From: Paenalcaligenes faecalis
Lineage (GTDB): Bacteria; Pseudomonadota; Gammaproteobacteria; Burkholderiales; Burkholderiaceae_B
Direction: 5' to 3'
DNA length: 64,000 nt
Assembly (NCBI RefSeq): GCF_027557445.1
Contig: NZ_CP106841.1
Span: forward strand, 792,001 to 856,000
The notes beneath the pieces were generated by a model. The model was not told the DNA's origin, searched no databases, and saw only the letters and a program-made list of their open reading frames with translations. Both the position numbers and the translations under genes were made by a program. Every line of letters starts with the position of its first letter. The stretch's first letter is position 1. This document shows, piece after piece, positions 55,358-64,000 of the stretch.

Positions 55358-56926
55358 ATGAGCTATCGACTATTTCTTGGGCTTAGCTGCTTGATGAGCC
55401 TGAGTGCATGTCAGTTAACTGAACAATTACGACACGTACAGCTTGAGCAGCAAACTCAGAAAGAGAAAACGGCGGCAATGCAGCAGCGACTGATAGCCCA
55501 AACACAACAGTCAACCCGTATACCTTTACAGCAAATAGAGCAACCGTGGGTAATGGGGGCGGCACAACCTTTAGCCCGAGAACTACGTTTGCCCCCCGCG
55601 TTACAGGCCAATGTAGCAACCACACTCTTGTTTCAAGGGCAGGGGCTGTTGCTTGATCAGATCGCAGAGCGTATTACCTTAGCGACTCAGATTCCTGTAC
55701 GAGTTCAGCCAGAGGCTTTATTAGCGGCAGAGGCATTCTTAGACTCAGCAACTCAGAGTACAGCGTTAAACCAAAAACGATTAAAACTGGTTGGTCCTGC
55801 TGAACCTTTAGCTCATAGCTTAGATAAAATCAGTGCTTTTTTTGATGTGTATTGGCGCTTTGAGGGGGATTTTGTTGAGTTTTATAAAACGGAGACACGA
55901 TCTTTTCAGGTGCGAGCCTTATCGCTGGCGGCATCAAGCCATGCCAGTGTAGGCAGCGCTGCATCTGATGATCAAAGTGGTTTTCGTAGTCAGTCAGGAA
56001 CACAGTTACAGCAATACCAAAGTGATGAGTTAGGCCAGCTAAAAGAGCGTTTAGCTCTCTTTATGACTCCTGCTGGCCGAGTCGTTGCACATTCTAGTGG
56101 GTCGAATGTCATCGTGGTCAGTGACACACCCTATGCATTAGACAAAATTGAGCAGTTCATTAAACAAGAGAATCAAGTCTTAACTCGTAGAGTGCGCTTG
56201 GTATTTGAAGAAATCACAATCAGTGCTCGTAGCCAGGCAGAACTCAATCTGGACTGGAATGTCATTTTTAATAGTGCTCGATTAGCTGCATCAATGAGTA
56301 TTGGTGGGGTGGGTACGGCAGCTATGCAGCAGGTAGGTGCGGCGATTAAACAGGGGCCTTTTAGTCAAACGGAGGCATTTGTCAAAGCAATTGATGAGGT
56401 GGCCAATGTGGTTAGGCGTCATAGTATGCCTGTTTTGAGTCTAAATAGACGGCCTGTGACGCATGCATTACGTACTACTTTTAGTTATGTGGATAAGGTG
56501 GAAACAACCCCCTATACATCAGGCACAGGCATAACAACAAATGCTGTTAGCTTAAGTCAAAAAGAGGAAACTGTAGGCTCAGTACTGACACTGGTTCCAG
56601 ATATCCAAGAAGATGGGCAGGTTTTGCTTTCGGTGGCTTATGACAACACCATTGCTCAACCTTTAAAAACAATGGCAGTCGGTGCAGCAGATCAAGGCAT
56701 GCAAGTACAGCAAGTCACCATTGAGGGGTCGGGTACGGTGCAACAGGTGCTGCTTCGTCCGGGGCAACCTTTGGTTATTTCCGGTTTTGACCGCATAGAG
56801 CAAGAAACCACAGAAAGGCGTTTAAATCCAGGCATACCTTTGTTTTTTGGTGGGGGTAATCGAGTACAGCAACAGCATTTACGTACTCTTATTATTATTA
56901 CTGCCCAAGTCGAGGAGGGACTCTAA
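55358..56926 (+). CDS. pilN: Type IVb pilus outer-membrane secretin (PilN family)
   Basis: Secretin channel through which the pilus leaves the cell. The 522-residue product is a lipoprotein (LSAC, Cys18) with a Gln-rich N-terminal stretch, an N-domain (about 85–170), a Ser-rich linker and a secretin domain. The end has VGSVLTLVPDIQEDGQVLLSV (VLTLVPDIQEDGQVLL at about 408–423) and the closing HLRTLIIITAQ typical of R64/EPEC-type PilN/BfpB. The TAA overlaps the next ATG by one base. Confidence 0.9.
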   Translation: MSYRLFLGLSCLMSLSACQLTEQLRHVQLEQQTQKEKTAAMQQRLIAQTQQSTRIPLQQIEQPWVMGAAQPLARELRLPPALQANVATTLLFQGQGLLLDQIAERITLATQIPVRVQPEALLAAEAFLDSATQSTALNQKRLKLVGPAEPLAHSLDKISAFFDVYWRFEGDFVEFYKTETRSFQVRALSLAASSHASVGSAASDDQSGFRSQSGTQLQQYQSDELGQLKERLALFMTPAGRVVAHSSGSNVIVVSDTPYALDKIEQFIKQENQVLTRRVRLVFEEITISARSQAELNLDWNVIFNSARLAASMSIGGVGTAAMQQVGAAIKQGPFSQTEAFVKAIDEVANVVRRHSMPVLSLNRRPVTHALRTTFSYVDKVETTPYTSGTGITTNAVSLSQKEETVGSVLTLVPDIQEDGQVLLSVAYDNTIAQPLKTMAVGAADQGMQVQQVTIEGSGTVQQVLLRPGQPLVISGFDRIEQETTERRLNPGIPLFFGGGNRVQQQHLRTLIIITAQVEEGL

Positions 56927-58137
56927 TGCAAATGGAATATGTGTCTGTTTTTGGTGAGAAACAGCTTGTCTTTGGCTTGCGTTGGCTATCTATGGTGGGA
57001 GAGAAGTCATCCCCTCAAACAAAGCAGTTAGCTAAAAAAGAGAAAGCGAATCATTGGGTGGTTGCTGGCACGACGTTCACTGCAATTGGCTTAAAGAAAA
57101 AGAGGGCAGCTATAAAAAAAGAACTCTATTCTGCGGCTGTTTGCTATGCCTTGTTATATCCCAAAGGGGTACACGCAGCGATTTATAAAATTAATGAGAC
57201 GCATTACTGGTTGGTTGGGTGTCAGGAGGGCACTCCGATGAGTAGGGCTGATGTGCTTTTTAACAGTCCTGATGAAGTCAGTGCAGCTTTGGATCTATTA
57301 AAGCAGCAGTATCTGGAGTTGCATGTCTCGGCCTTTTTTGAGGAACTAACGAGTTTCTTTACTTTAATTGCAACACGATCTTTACAGAAAGCAGAGCTTT
57401 ACACTTTGAAAAGGCGATTATGGCCCTCTGCATTTCTTTTGAGCTTATGTATAGCATTGATTGTTTGGTGGCAGTTGGATTTAAATCAGGCCGAGGCGGC
57501 GTCTTCTGAACCAGAGATAGATCCTTATTTGTCCTATTGGGAGACGCAACAAATACAGCCGAATGGTTCTGATGCATTGCGCCAATTGATTTCATTCTGG
57601 GAGCATCTTCCTTTACAACTAGCGGACTGGCAGCTCCAAGACTCTAGTTGTGAGGCTCAATATAACTTGTGGCGTTGTAAACATCGTTATGTAACTACGA
57701 CAGACACAGCAACCGCTTTAGACTTAGAGGCTCGTTTACCAGAGGGCTGGGTTATTCACGAAACGAACATGCAGCAGGTTGTGCTACAGAGTCAAAATGC
57801 CTATGAAATAGGACAGGGCCAATGGCGTACAGCCGATGAGGTTCGGTTAGGTTTACTCAGTCAGCTGCAGCACATACGGCCTGCTTTCCAGTCGTTGCGC
57901 TTAGTGGAACCTACTCTACTGGTACCTGCTGTAGCGAGTCACGCTAAGTATGCTCCTATTTTTTCACAGACGTTGCATTTCGATGGGCCTTTACGCTCTT
58001 CGGCACTCTTACTTGATGTGGATAATGCTTTGCATTGGTCTAGAGCTACGCTGACATATAGGCCACAAGTTATGCCGTCTTTAAAGAGTAGTGCTTTACA
58101 GGCAAATTTACAGGGGATGGTATATGTCCGACATTAA
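56926..58137 (+). CDS. pilO: Type IVb pilus accessory protein (PilO family)
   Basis: R64 PilO-like (TcpD/BfpC-related) inner-membrane protein, 403 aa. A cytoplasmic actin-like N-terminal part (about 1–160) with HWVVAGTTFTAIGLKKK and HYWLVGCQEG is followed by one helix (about 168–184, SAFLLSLCIALIVWWQL) and a periplasmic domain with a Cys pair (SSCEAQYNLWRC). Identification is by position and layout more than by strong motifs. Confidence 0.75.
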   Translation: MQMEYVSVFGEKQLVFGLRWLSMVGEKSSPQTKQLAKKEKANHWVVAGTTFTAIGLKKKRAAIKKELYSAAVCYALLYPKGVHAAIYKINETHYWLVGCQEGTPMSRADVLFNSPDEVSAALDLLKQQYLELHVSAFFEELTSFFTLIATRSLQKAELYTLKRRLWPSAFLLSLCIALIVWWQLDLNQAEAASSEPEIDPYLSYWETQQIQPNGSDALRQLISFWEHLPLQLADWQLQDSSCEAQYNLWRCKHRYVTTTDTATALDLEARLPEGWVIHETNMQQVVLQSQNAYEIGQGQWRTADEVRLGLLSQLQHIRPAFQSLRLVEPTLLVPAVASHAKYAPIFSQTLHFDGPLRSSALLLDVDNALHWSRATLTYRPQVMPSLKSSALQANLQGMVYVRH

Positions 58138-58585
58138 ATTTAATCGTGTATTAATTTGGCATTACGTTGTTGCGGGTGCGTTGTTCTTGGGCTTTAAACC
58201 TGTGTTTGCTCTACAGGATGACGGGCCTTCTGTGTGGGCAGAGCAGTCACATTTAGTACGAGATTTGATGCGTCTTGAGGCTGAAAAACTGGTAGCCCCT
58301 AGTCCTGTACAAAAGGAGACCTCTCAGCTCTCATCTCACATCAACTCAGACGGGCCACCACAATTGTATTTAAGGGCGATGTACGGAGTAGGCCAGCGCA
58401 TTTTGGCCGAGGTGGATTTTAACGGTAAGACTTATTTGTATTTGAAAGGACAAACGTGGCCAGTTGGCGGGGAACTAGAGCCAGATCAATTGCGATTGAT
58501 TGCTATGACAGCCCAATGTATTGAGCTGGCTTATAAAGAGCAGTCAATGAAGGCATGCGTTACCCCTAAGGGAGGGCAACCTTAA
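58124..58585 (+). CDS. pilP: Type IVb pilus protein (PilP family)
   Basis: A 153-residue periplasmic protein with an N-terminal signal or anchor (LIWHYVVAGALFLGF). Its C-terminal half, QLYLRAMYGVGQRILAEVDF (LYLRAMYGVG at about 83–92), resembles the PilP domain thought to link the secretin to inner-membrane parts. ATG 58124 has GGGGAT upstream; an in-frame start at 58091 lies deeper in pilO. Its stop overlaps the pilQ ATG by one base (TAATG). Confidence 0.75.
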   Translation: MSDIKFNRVLIWHYVVAGALFLGFKPVFALQDDGPSVWAEQSHLVRDLMRLEAEKLVAPSPVQKETSQLSSHINSDGPPQLYLRAMYGVGQRILAEVDFNGKTYLYLKGQTWPVGGELEPDQLRLIAMTAQCIELAYKEQSMKACVTPKGGQP

Positions 58586-60324
58586 TGTTCAAGCGATTTT
58601 CATGGCGCATCAAGGAGCCAAAACCTATGCTGCTTGACCCTGTTGATCTAGGGCCTGAGCCTCTTTGTTTAAATAGTTTGCACGAAATTCATAGTTTACA
58701 GCCTGGTATTAAAAAATTGCTCGCTTACGAGTTTGATTTGGGAGAGTCCATCAGTCGTCTTTGCCCTGTGCTGCTTACGGATGGGAGTGTGGCCATTTTC
58801 TCCGTAGAGGAGCATTGTCAAGGAGATGCAATAGAGGCATTGGCTCATCGCCTACAAAATCGGGGCTATATGCTGGCAACCCCGGTGCGCTATGTGTTGA
58901 GTGTTGCTTTGTTATTAGAGCTTATTCGAGATCCATCGGTTAATTTAAGCACTATTGGCTCAGTGGGAGTGGCGTCTGGAACACCCTGGTCACAGGCTGA
59001 TTTATTTAATGCGTTTCTCGATATTGTTCGTTGGGGGGTTCAACATAAAGCCAGCGATATTCATATCAATGTTTTTTCTGAAAGTGAGTTTTCAGAAGTG
59101 CGGTTTTCCATAGCTGGCCGATATATCTGTCCTCTTAAATTCCAAGGCATTAGCACTCAGTTTTTGCATGATGTACTTTCTGTTGCGTGGATGAGTATAC
59201 GAGGCGGTAATGGGGCGGTATTTGATCCTCACAAAGAGCAGCAAGGCAGCTTGTCTTGTGATATTGATGGTCAAACGATTGTTTTGCGCTGGGGGGCTTT
59301 GGCTGCAGAATTAGGACCTAGTGTGTGCTTACGTATCTTACGCCGGGATCAACATCAGTCACTACCTACTTTAGCGCAGTTAGGCTATTTGCCCGAGCAA
59401 CAGCATATTTTGCAGCAGGTTTCAGCCTCTGATGGTGGTGCTATTGTTTTTTCTGGCGCAGTAGGCTCAGGAAAATCAACGACCTTAGCTGCTTTGGTCG
59501 CTTCATTACCGGCATGGCGTAAGGTGATTAGTATAGAGGACCCTGTAGAGTACATCATACCTAATGCTGTTCAGGTTTCTTTAAGCCGCGACCTGAATCA
59601 AGAGTCTCATGAGGCCTTTGCCACTAAGCTACGCGCTTTAAAACGATCAGCCATGAGCGATGTTTTATTGGGTGAAATTCGAGACAAAGAGACTGGGCGA
59701 GCTTTTACCGATTTGGCCTCATCGGGGGTACGTTTATACACGACGGTGCATGCAAACAGTGCAGCGTTAGTCCCGGCTCGATTGCACTCTGATTTTATAG
59801 ATGTTTCTATGGATCTATTAGCTGCGCCTGGGGTGCTTAGACTAATCGTCCATCAATGTTTATTACCGCGTTTGTGTTCAGTCTGTTCTATTCCATTGTT
59901 AAGTCTCGCTGACTTTCCGTCTTATATAGATAAGACGATCTATAGTGGGCTGCTTTTTGCAAATTGGCGTAATAACCTAGAGAGTCTAGTAGGCACAGAG
60001 AATTTGCTAAAAATACGAGTCCGTAACGATCAGGGCTGTGCAAATTGTTGCAGTGCAGAGCTAGAGGCCTTAAAGGGTTGGGACGGTCGTATTGTGTGTG
60101 CCGAAATTCTTGACCCCTCTCGCATCCCTAATTTTTTACACCATTTGCACCAACCTGCTTTATTACAGAACGTGCTGCGTGAGGCTAAATGGATCGATAT
60201 TCGTGGTAGTGCCTTAGAGCAAAGTGGATTGGGGCTCTTAGACCCTTTTGATATAGAGGCTTACTTTTCTGTTTTTGCGTCACCTGCATGGCGGCATTTA
60301 CAGCTAGGAGAGCGTAATGCGTAA
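58585..60324 (+). CDS. pilQ: Type IVb pilus assembly ATPase (PilQ of R64 type)
   Basis: GspE/PilB-class extension ATPase, 579 aa. Walker A GAVGSGKST (291–299), Asp box ISIEDPVEY (about 315–323), Walker B DVLLGEIRD (359–367) and the His box TTVHANSA (about 389–396) are intact. A C-terminal zinc-binding set is also seen (CSVCSIPLL and CANCC). KASDIHIN (155–162) marks the N-terminal domain. This is R64-style pilQ, not the PilQ secretin of type IVa systems. It overlaps pilR by eight bases. Confidence 0.93.
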   Translation: MFKRFSWRIKEPKPMLLDPVDLGPEPLCLNSLHEIHSLQPGIKKLLAYEFDLGESISRLCPVLLTDGSVAIFSVEEHCQGDAIEALAHRLQNRGYMLATPVRYVLSVALLLELIRDPSVNLSTIGSVGVASGTPWSQADLFNAFLDIVRWGVQHKASDIHINVFSESEFSEVRFSIAGRYICPLKFQGISTQFLHDVLSVAWMSIRGGNGAVFDPHKEQQGSLSCDIDGQTIVLRWGALAAELGPSVCLRILRRDQHQSLPTLAQLGYLPEQQHILQQVSASDGGAIVFSGAVGSGKSTTLAALVASLPAWRKVISIEDPVEYIIPNAVQVSLSRDLNQESHEAFATKLRALKRSAMSDVLLGEIRDKETGRAFTDLASSGVRLYTTVHANSAALVPARLHSDFIDVSMDLLAAPGVLRLIVHQCLLPRLCSVCSIPLLSLADFPSYIDKTIYSGLLFANWRNNLESLVGTENLLKIRVRNDQGCANCCSAELEALKGWDGRIVCAEILDPSRIPNFLHHLHQPALLQNVLREAKWIDIRGSALEQSGLGLLDPFDIEAYFSVFASPAWRHLQLGERNA

Positions 60325-61417
60325 TCAGTGGGTATCGCTACAACGGTTTTTTGATTTGCGAGAATTTAAAAAGTATCAAGCCGATTATTTTTTATATGTC
60401 AGTCAGTTATTACAAGGAACCCAAGGGCAATATACGATGCGTTCTGTATTTGCTGCTGATATACAGCGTTATGGACCTAAGCACTATCGGGGGCGACTGT
60501 CAGCTTACTGGTTGAGTCAATACCAGAAAAATGGGGGTAATTTGGCCCAGACCTGGAAAAACGCATTAAGTACAGAGGCTTGGTTATTACTCAAAATTAG
60601 CCAAGTGCAAGGGTCTCAGTCCTTAATGAGTGCGCTAGAAACACTAACTTTGCAGCTTCAAGAAAGAAAACAGTTTAGAAATATGTTGTCTAAGCTGTTT
60701 TGGCCAGTTGGTTTTGCTCTGGCCTTATTGCTGTCAGTGTTATTTTTGATGCCTTGGTTTACTGTCCCTCAGTTACAAAATACGTTTTATGCCGTTCCTG
60801 AGGCTTCTTATGGTTTTTATACGCGCTCTTTATTTGCATGGGCTCACTTTAGTCAGCGCTATGGGGTAGGGATTCTTTGTTTTTTTGTACTGGTTATTAC
60901 AGTAGGTTTTTATTCTTTGCCTCTATATGTAGGAAGAGGTCGAGTTTATTTGGATTACGTAGAGCCGTGGCGTAGTTATAAAGCGTTGCAAAGCTTAGCA
61001 GCATTGAAGCTAATTACTCTTTTGCTTGAGGGTGTATCTAGACAGTTGCGCTTAGCTCAGGCCTTACAGTTGATGCAAGCTACGCCAAATAAGTGGCTGA
61101 GATTTCATTTGAAACAGATAGAGCTAAAGATTACTCAAGGTGAAACGGGAGCTTATAGCTTTGATGTGGGGTTGCTATCTAAGGATATGGTGTGGTTTTT
61201 GGCAGATATGGAGCAAAGCCAAGACTTAGTAACTGCTTTAGGGTTAACAGCCCATAGATTGCAACAGGTTTTAGCGCAACGTTTACCGATGCAAGCGCAG
61301 ATATGGCGTTGGTTTATGTTGTTGTTTTGTGTAGCGACGTTATTGCTAATTGGTGGATGGCATTATGCCGTTATTGATGAGCTGCGGCGCGCATTATTGA
61401 TGTTTTACGCCAGTTAG
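60317..61417 (+). CDS. pilR: Type IVb pilus inner-membrane platform protein (PilR, GspF family)
   Basis: Polytopic platform protein (366 aa) that the ATPase turns to add pilins. It has the GspF arrangement of two cytoplasmic helical domains and three membrane helices: about 129–150 (FWPVGFALALLLSVLFLMPW), 186–208 and 332–352. A GGNLAQTWK motif near 75 is the first T2SSF hallmark. Confidence 0.88.
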   Translation: MRNQWVSLQRFFDLREFKKYQADYFLYVSQLLQGTQGQYTMRSVFAADIQRYGPKHYRGRLSAYWLSQYQKNGGNLAQTWKNALSTEAWLLLKISQVQGSQSLMSALETLTLQLQERKQFRNMLSKLFWPVGFALALLLSVLFLMPWFTVPQLQNTFYAVPEASYGFYTRSLFAWAHFSQRYGVGILCFFVLVITVGFYSLPLYVGRGRVYLDYVEPWRSYKALQSLAALKLITLLLEGVSRQLRLAQALQLMQATPNKWLRFHLKQIELKITQGETGAYSFDVGLLSKDMVWFLADMEQSQDLVTALGLTAHRLQQVLAQRLPMQAQIWRWFMLLFCVATLLLIGGWHYAVIDELRRALLMFYAS

Positions 61418-61433
61418 GTGCTAGGAGAGGGAC

Positions 61434-62048
61434 ATGAACGTACAAAATCAAGCTGCTATTTATTCAAATGTAGTTAGTTCACGGTTAGATAAAAGGTCTG
61501 GATCTAAGAGTCGAAATCAATCTCAAAGAGGCTTGTCCCTCATAGAGGTGTCGGTCGTCAGTGCTATTGTTTTACTGCTAGCCATTATTGGGATTCCTGC
61601 TATCAATGGCTTTGTGATTGAGAATCGTGTACCTAAAGTAGGAGAGGGGATTGCTCGTTTTATTGTAAGTCATACCGTGAACACGCCTGTCTTTGAGGAA
61701 AGCCCCTATTTGGCTGTTAATAATCAGTTTTTTATTAGCCAGTTGGATGATACCGGGGTTTTTAACGTGGACTCCCAAGGCAGCTCTACACGTATTTTAC
61801 ATGGATTAGGAAAAAATGGTTTGGTGACGTTGGTGCCAGACCAAAGTGGGGCGCAGCTAAAAATAACATTTACGAATGTACATCATTCGGCTTGTCCTGG
61901 ATTAGCCTCGGTATTGCAGCGGGTGGCAGCTAGCATTAAGGTGGAAAATGTTTCTGTCAAAGATGCTTCTACTACTTATAACGCTATTCAAACTCGTCAG
62001 CAGTGCAAAAGAGGGGATGTGAATACTTTTGAGTTTATTGTAATTTAA
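61434..62048 (+). CDS. pilS: Type IVb major prepilin (PilS family)
   Basis: A 204-residue prepilin with an unusually long, basic leader of 33 residues ending Gln-Arg-Gly. The mature protein starts LSLIEVSVVSAIVLLLAIIG (Gly33|Leu34, Glu38 at position +5). The non-Phe first residue and long leader are type IVb traits. Two Cys in the C-terminal half (CPGLAS and QQCKRG) can form the D-loop disulfide. No prepilin peptidase (PilU) is in the window, so processing must use one encoded elsewhere. ATG 61434 follows AGGAGAGG. Confidence 0.87.
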   Translation: MNVQNQAAIYSNVVSSRLDKRSGSKSRNQSQRGLSLIEVSVVSAIVLLLAIIGIPAINGFVIENRVPKVGEGIARFIVSHTVNTPVFEESPYLAVNNQFFISQLDDTGVFNVDSQGSSTRILHGLGKNGLVTLVPDQSGAQLKITFTNVHHSACPGLASVLQRVAASIKVENVSVKDASTTYNAIQTRQQCKRGDVNTFEFIVI

Positions 62049-62062
62049 AAAAAGGGCATATT

Positions 62063-63163
62063 ATGTCTAAGCAAAGAGGCTCATTGCTGCTTGAGCTGGC
62101 GATAGTGCTAGCGTTCTTAACCCTTATATCTGTTGGCTCAATTCATTGGTTGGCTCAGCGTGCAGAAAAGGCAAAAACAGAAGCCATTGCCGTTTGGATG
62201 CAGGATGCACGTCAAGGGTTACAGAGCTTTTTAACTACACATGCTGCGGCTTTACTGCAATCTAGCCCCTTTGCCTTTCCGGGAATACAAAATTTGGGAC
62301 AGCCAACGTTATTAGAGCTAAAAAAACTTGGTTTTTTGCCGCCCGCATTTCCAGATGGTGATCAGTTGAAAATTGTTCTTTATAAGGCCCAGGGTTGTTC
62401 TGAGGCATCATGTTATTTACATGGTCTCGTTTACAATGCACAGCCATTTCAGACTAAAAAGCAACGTATGGATAGCGATGCGATGGCCTACTGGCAATCT
62501 GTACAGAAAGGAGAGGGTTTAGTAGTGACGGACCAAAATCCCTATCATTTTAGCGGTGCTCGGCTAAAGGTGGCTCACCATGAGCTAGTGGAGGGGTTAA
62601 CATTTCCTCCAGGGACAGTGGCCTTGTTGGCCTCAACCGATACCTCATTACTCTCGAATGAGACAGGGCCTGTAGATAAAAACCCACTATTTGAAACCGA
62701 TGTCAATATTGATGGTGCCTTAACGGTAAGAGATGATGCGCGCATAGGACGTTATCTGATTTTACCACGCACAGAAACATTAGGTGCTGCATGCTCTAGC
62801 ATTGGGGCGATCGCGCGAGGAAAAGATGGCAAGGGGCTAATGAGCTGCGAAAATGGGAAATGGATACGCCCAGTAGTGTCGATGATGTCAATGGATTTGT
62901 ATAGGCAAATGATACAAACCTATTGGCGAATAACGATTCCAGACTCACCAGGCGGTTTTTATGCTGTGCAGTCTGTGTATTATTCTTATTATTGTTGGCT
63001 ACCGAATCCTCGTAATCTTTATTATGATGGTAGAGGGCGATGTGAGTGTGCGAGTGGCTATAAAAAACATGAACTGCCAGGCTCAACTGCCTCAGAGGTT
63101 AAAGATACGTATTTTGATAATGCGATTGCACGACCTGCTCTTAAGGTTTTTGTTTGTGTTTAA
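62063..63163 (+). CDS. pilV: PilV-like minor pilin / tip adhesin
   Basis: A 366-residue prepilin-like protein with a short leader (QRG|SLLLELAIVLAF; Gly6, Glu11 at +5), placed last in the operon like R64 pilV. The segment CSSIGAIARGKDGKGLMSCENGKW (IARGKDGKGLMSCENG at about 249–264) matches the end of the constant part of shufflon-type PilV. The following ~90 residues, Tyr/Cys-rich, would be the receptor-binding tip. No recombinase gene, alternative C-terminal cassettes or 19-base sfx-like repeats are seen, so the tip appears fixed. Confidence 0.8.
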   Translation: MSKQRGSLLLELAIVLAFLTLISVGSIHWLAQRAEKAKTEAIAVWMQDARQGLQSFLTTHAAALLQSSPFAFPGIQNLGQPTLLELKKLGFLPPAFPDGDQLKIVLYKAQGCSEASCYLHGLVYNAQPFQTKKQRMDSDAMAYWQSVQKGEGLVVTDQNPYHFSGARLKVAHHELVEGLTFPPGTVALLASTDTSLLSNETGPVDKNPLFETDVNIDGALTVRDDARIGRYLILPRTETLGAACSSIGAIARGKDGKGLMSCENGKWIRPVVSMMSMDLYRQMIQTYWRITIPDSPGGFYAVQSVYYSYYCWLPNPRNLYYDGRGRCECASGYKKHELPGSTASEVKDTYFDNAIARPALKVFVCV

Positions 63164-63176
63164 TCTCCGTTGTAAA

Positions 63177-64000
<824 letters not shown>

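Noticed and set aside
55358-63163. Idea that the pil genes mark an integrated conjugative plasmid or island
   Set aside because: No relaxase, tra/trb, partition, integrase or flanking attachment repeat is seen, and base composition looks like the neighbours.

Overview
This 64-kb window reads as a contiguous stretch of a betaproteobacterial chromosome. The best fit is family Alcaligenaceae, probably a lower-GC genus such as Oligella, Pelistega or a Paenalcaligenes-like organism. The family call rests on gene order (rplS–Nudix–rsgA–M48–orn, acpS–nagZ–uvrC–pgsA, trxA–rho, ccoI/S/N/O/Q/P/G/H followed by fnr) and on protein character; the genus is a guess. Coding density is high. No tRNA, rRNA or CRISPR array is visible, and no stretch longer than about 300 bases lacks a gene.

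Layout. 1–6.2 kb: the end of an acyl-CoA dehydrogenase, a small ORF behind a near-consensus LexA box, rplS, a TnpB-only IS200/IS605 element with a recognisable omega-RNA, a CoA-type Nudix hydrolase, rsgA, an M48 protease and orn. 6.3–14.3 kb: an aerobic phenylacetate operon, paaABCDE–paaN–paaG–paaI–paaK. 14.4–18.5 kb: acpS–nagZ–uvrC–pgsA and the wreck of an MFS transporter. 18.5–21 kb: queF and aceA. 21–28.3 kb: the cbb3 oxidase cluster, starting with a CcoI homologue that has lost its cytoplasmic ATPase domains and ending with a shortened CcoH, then an Fnr regulator. 28.5–36 kb: clpB and a complete branched-chain/aromatic-type ABC importer. 36–46.2 kb: queH, glnE, yhdP, gdhA, rho, trxA. 46.4–54.4 kb: parE, parC, a ferredoxin-fused reductase, a frameshifted dadA and an orphan UgpB-like binding protein. 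54.5–63.2 kb: an eight-gene type IVb (R64/TCP-like) pilus operon. 63.3 kb to the end: the start of alaS.

How it works together. The physiology is respiratory and microaerobic: O2-dependent phenylacetate catabolism feeds acetyl-CoA, isocitrate lyase allows growth on two-carbon units, and a high-affinity cbb3 oxidase sits beside an Fnr with all four cluster cysteines. Candidate Fnr boxes lie in front of both the cco and the paa operons. The most unusual points are the domain-stripped CcoI with short CcoH, the SOS-boxed small ORF, the TnpB/omega-RNA element between rplS and the Nudix gene, and the pilus operon whose Shine-Dalgarno directly follows an intrinsic terminator.
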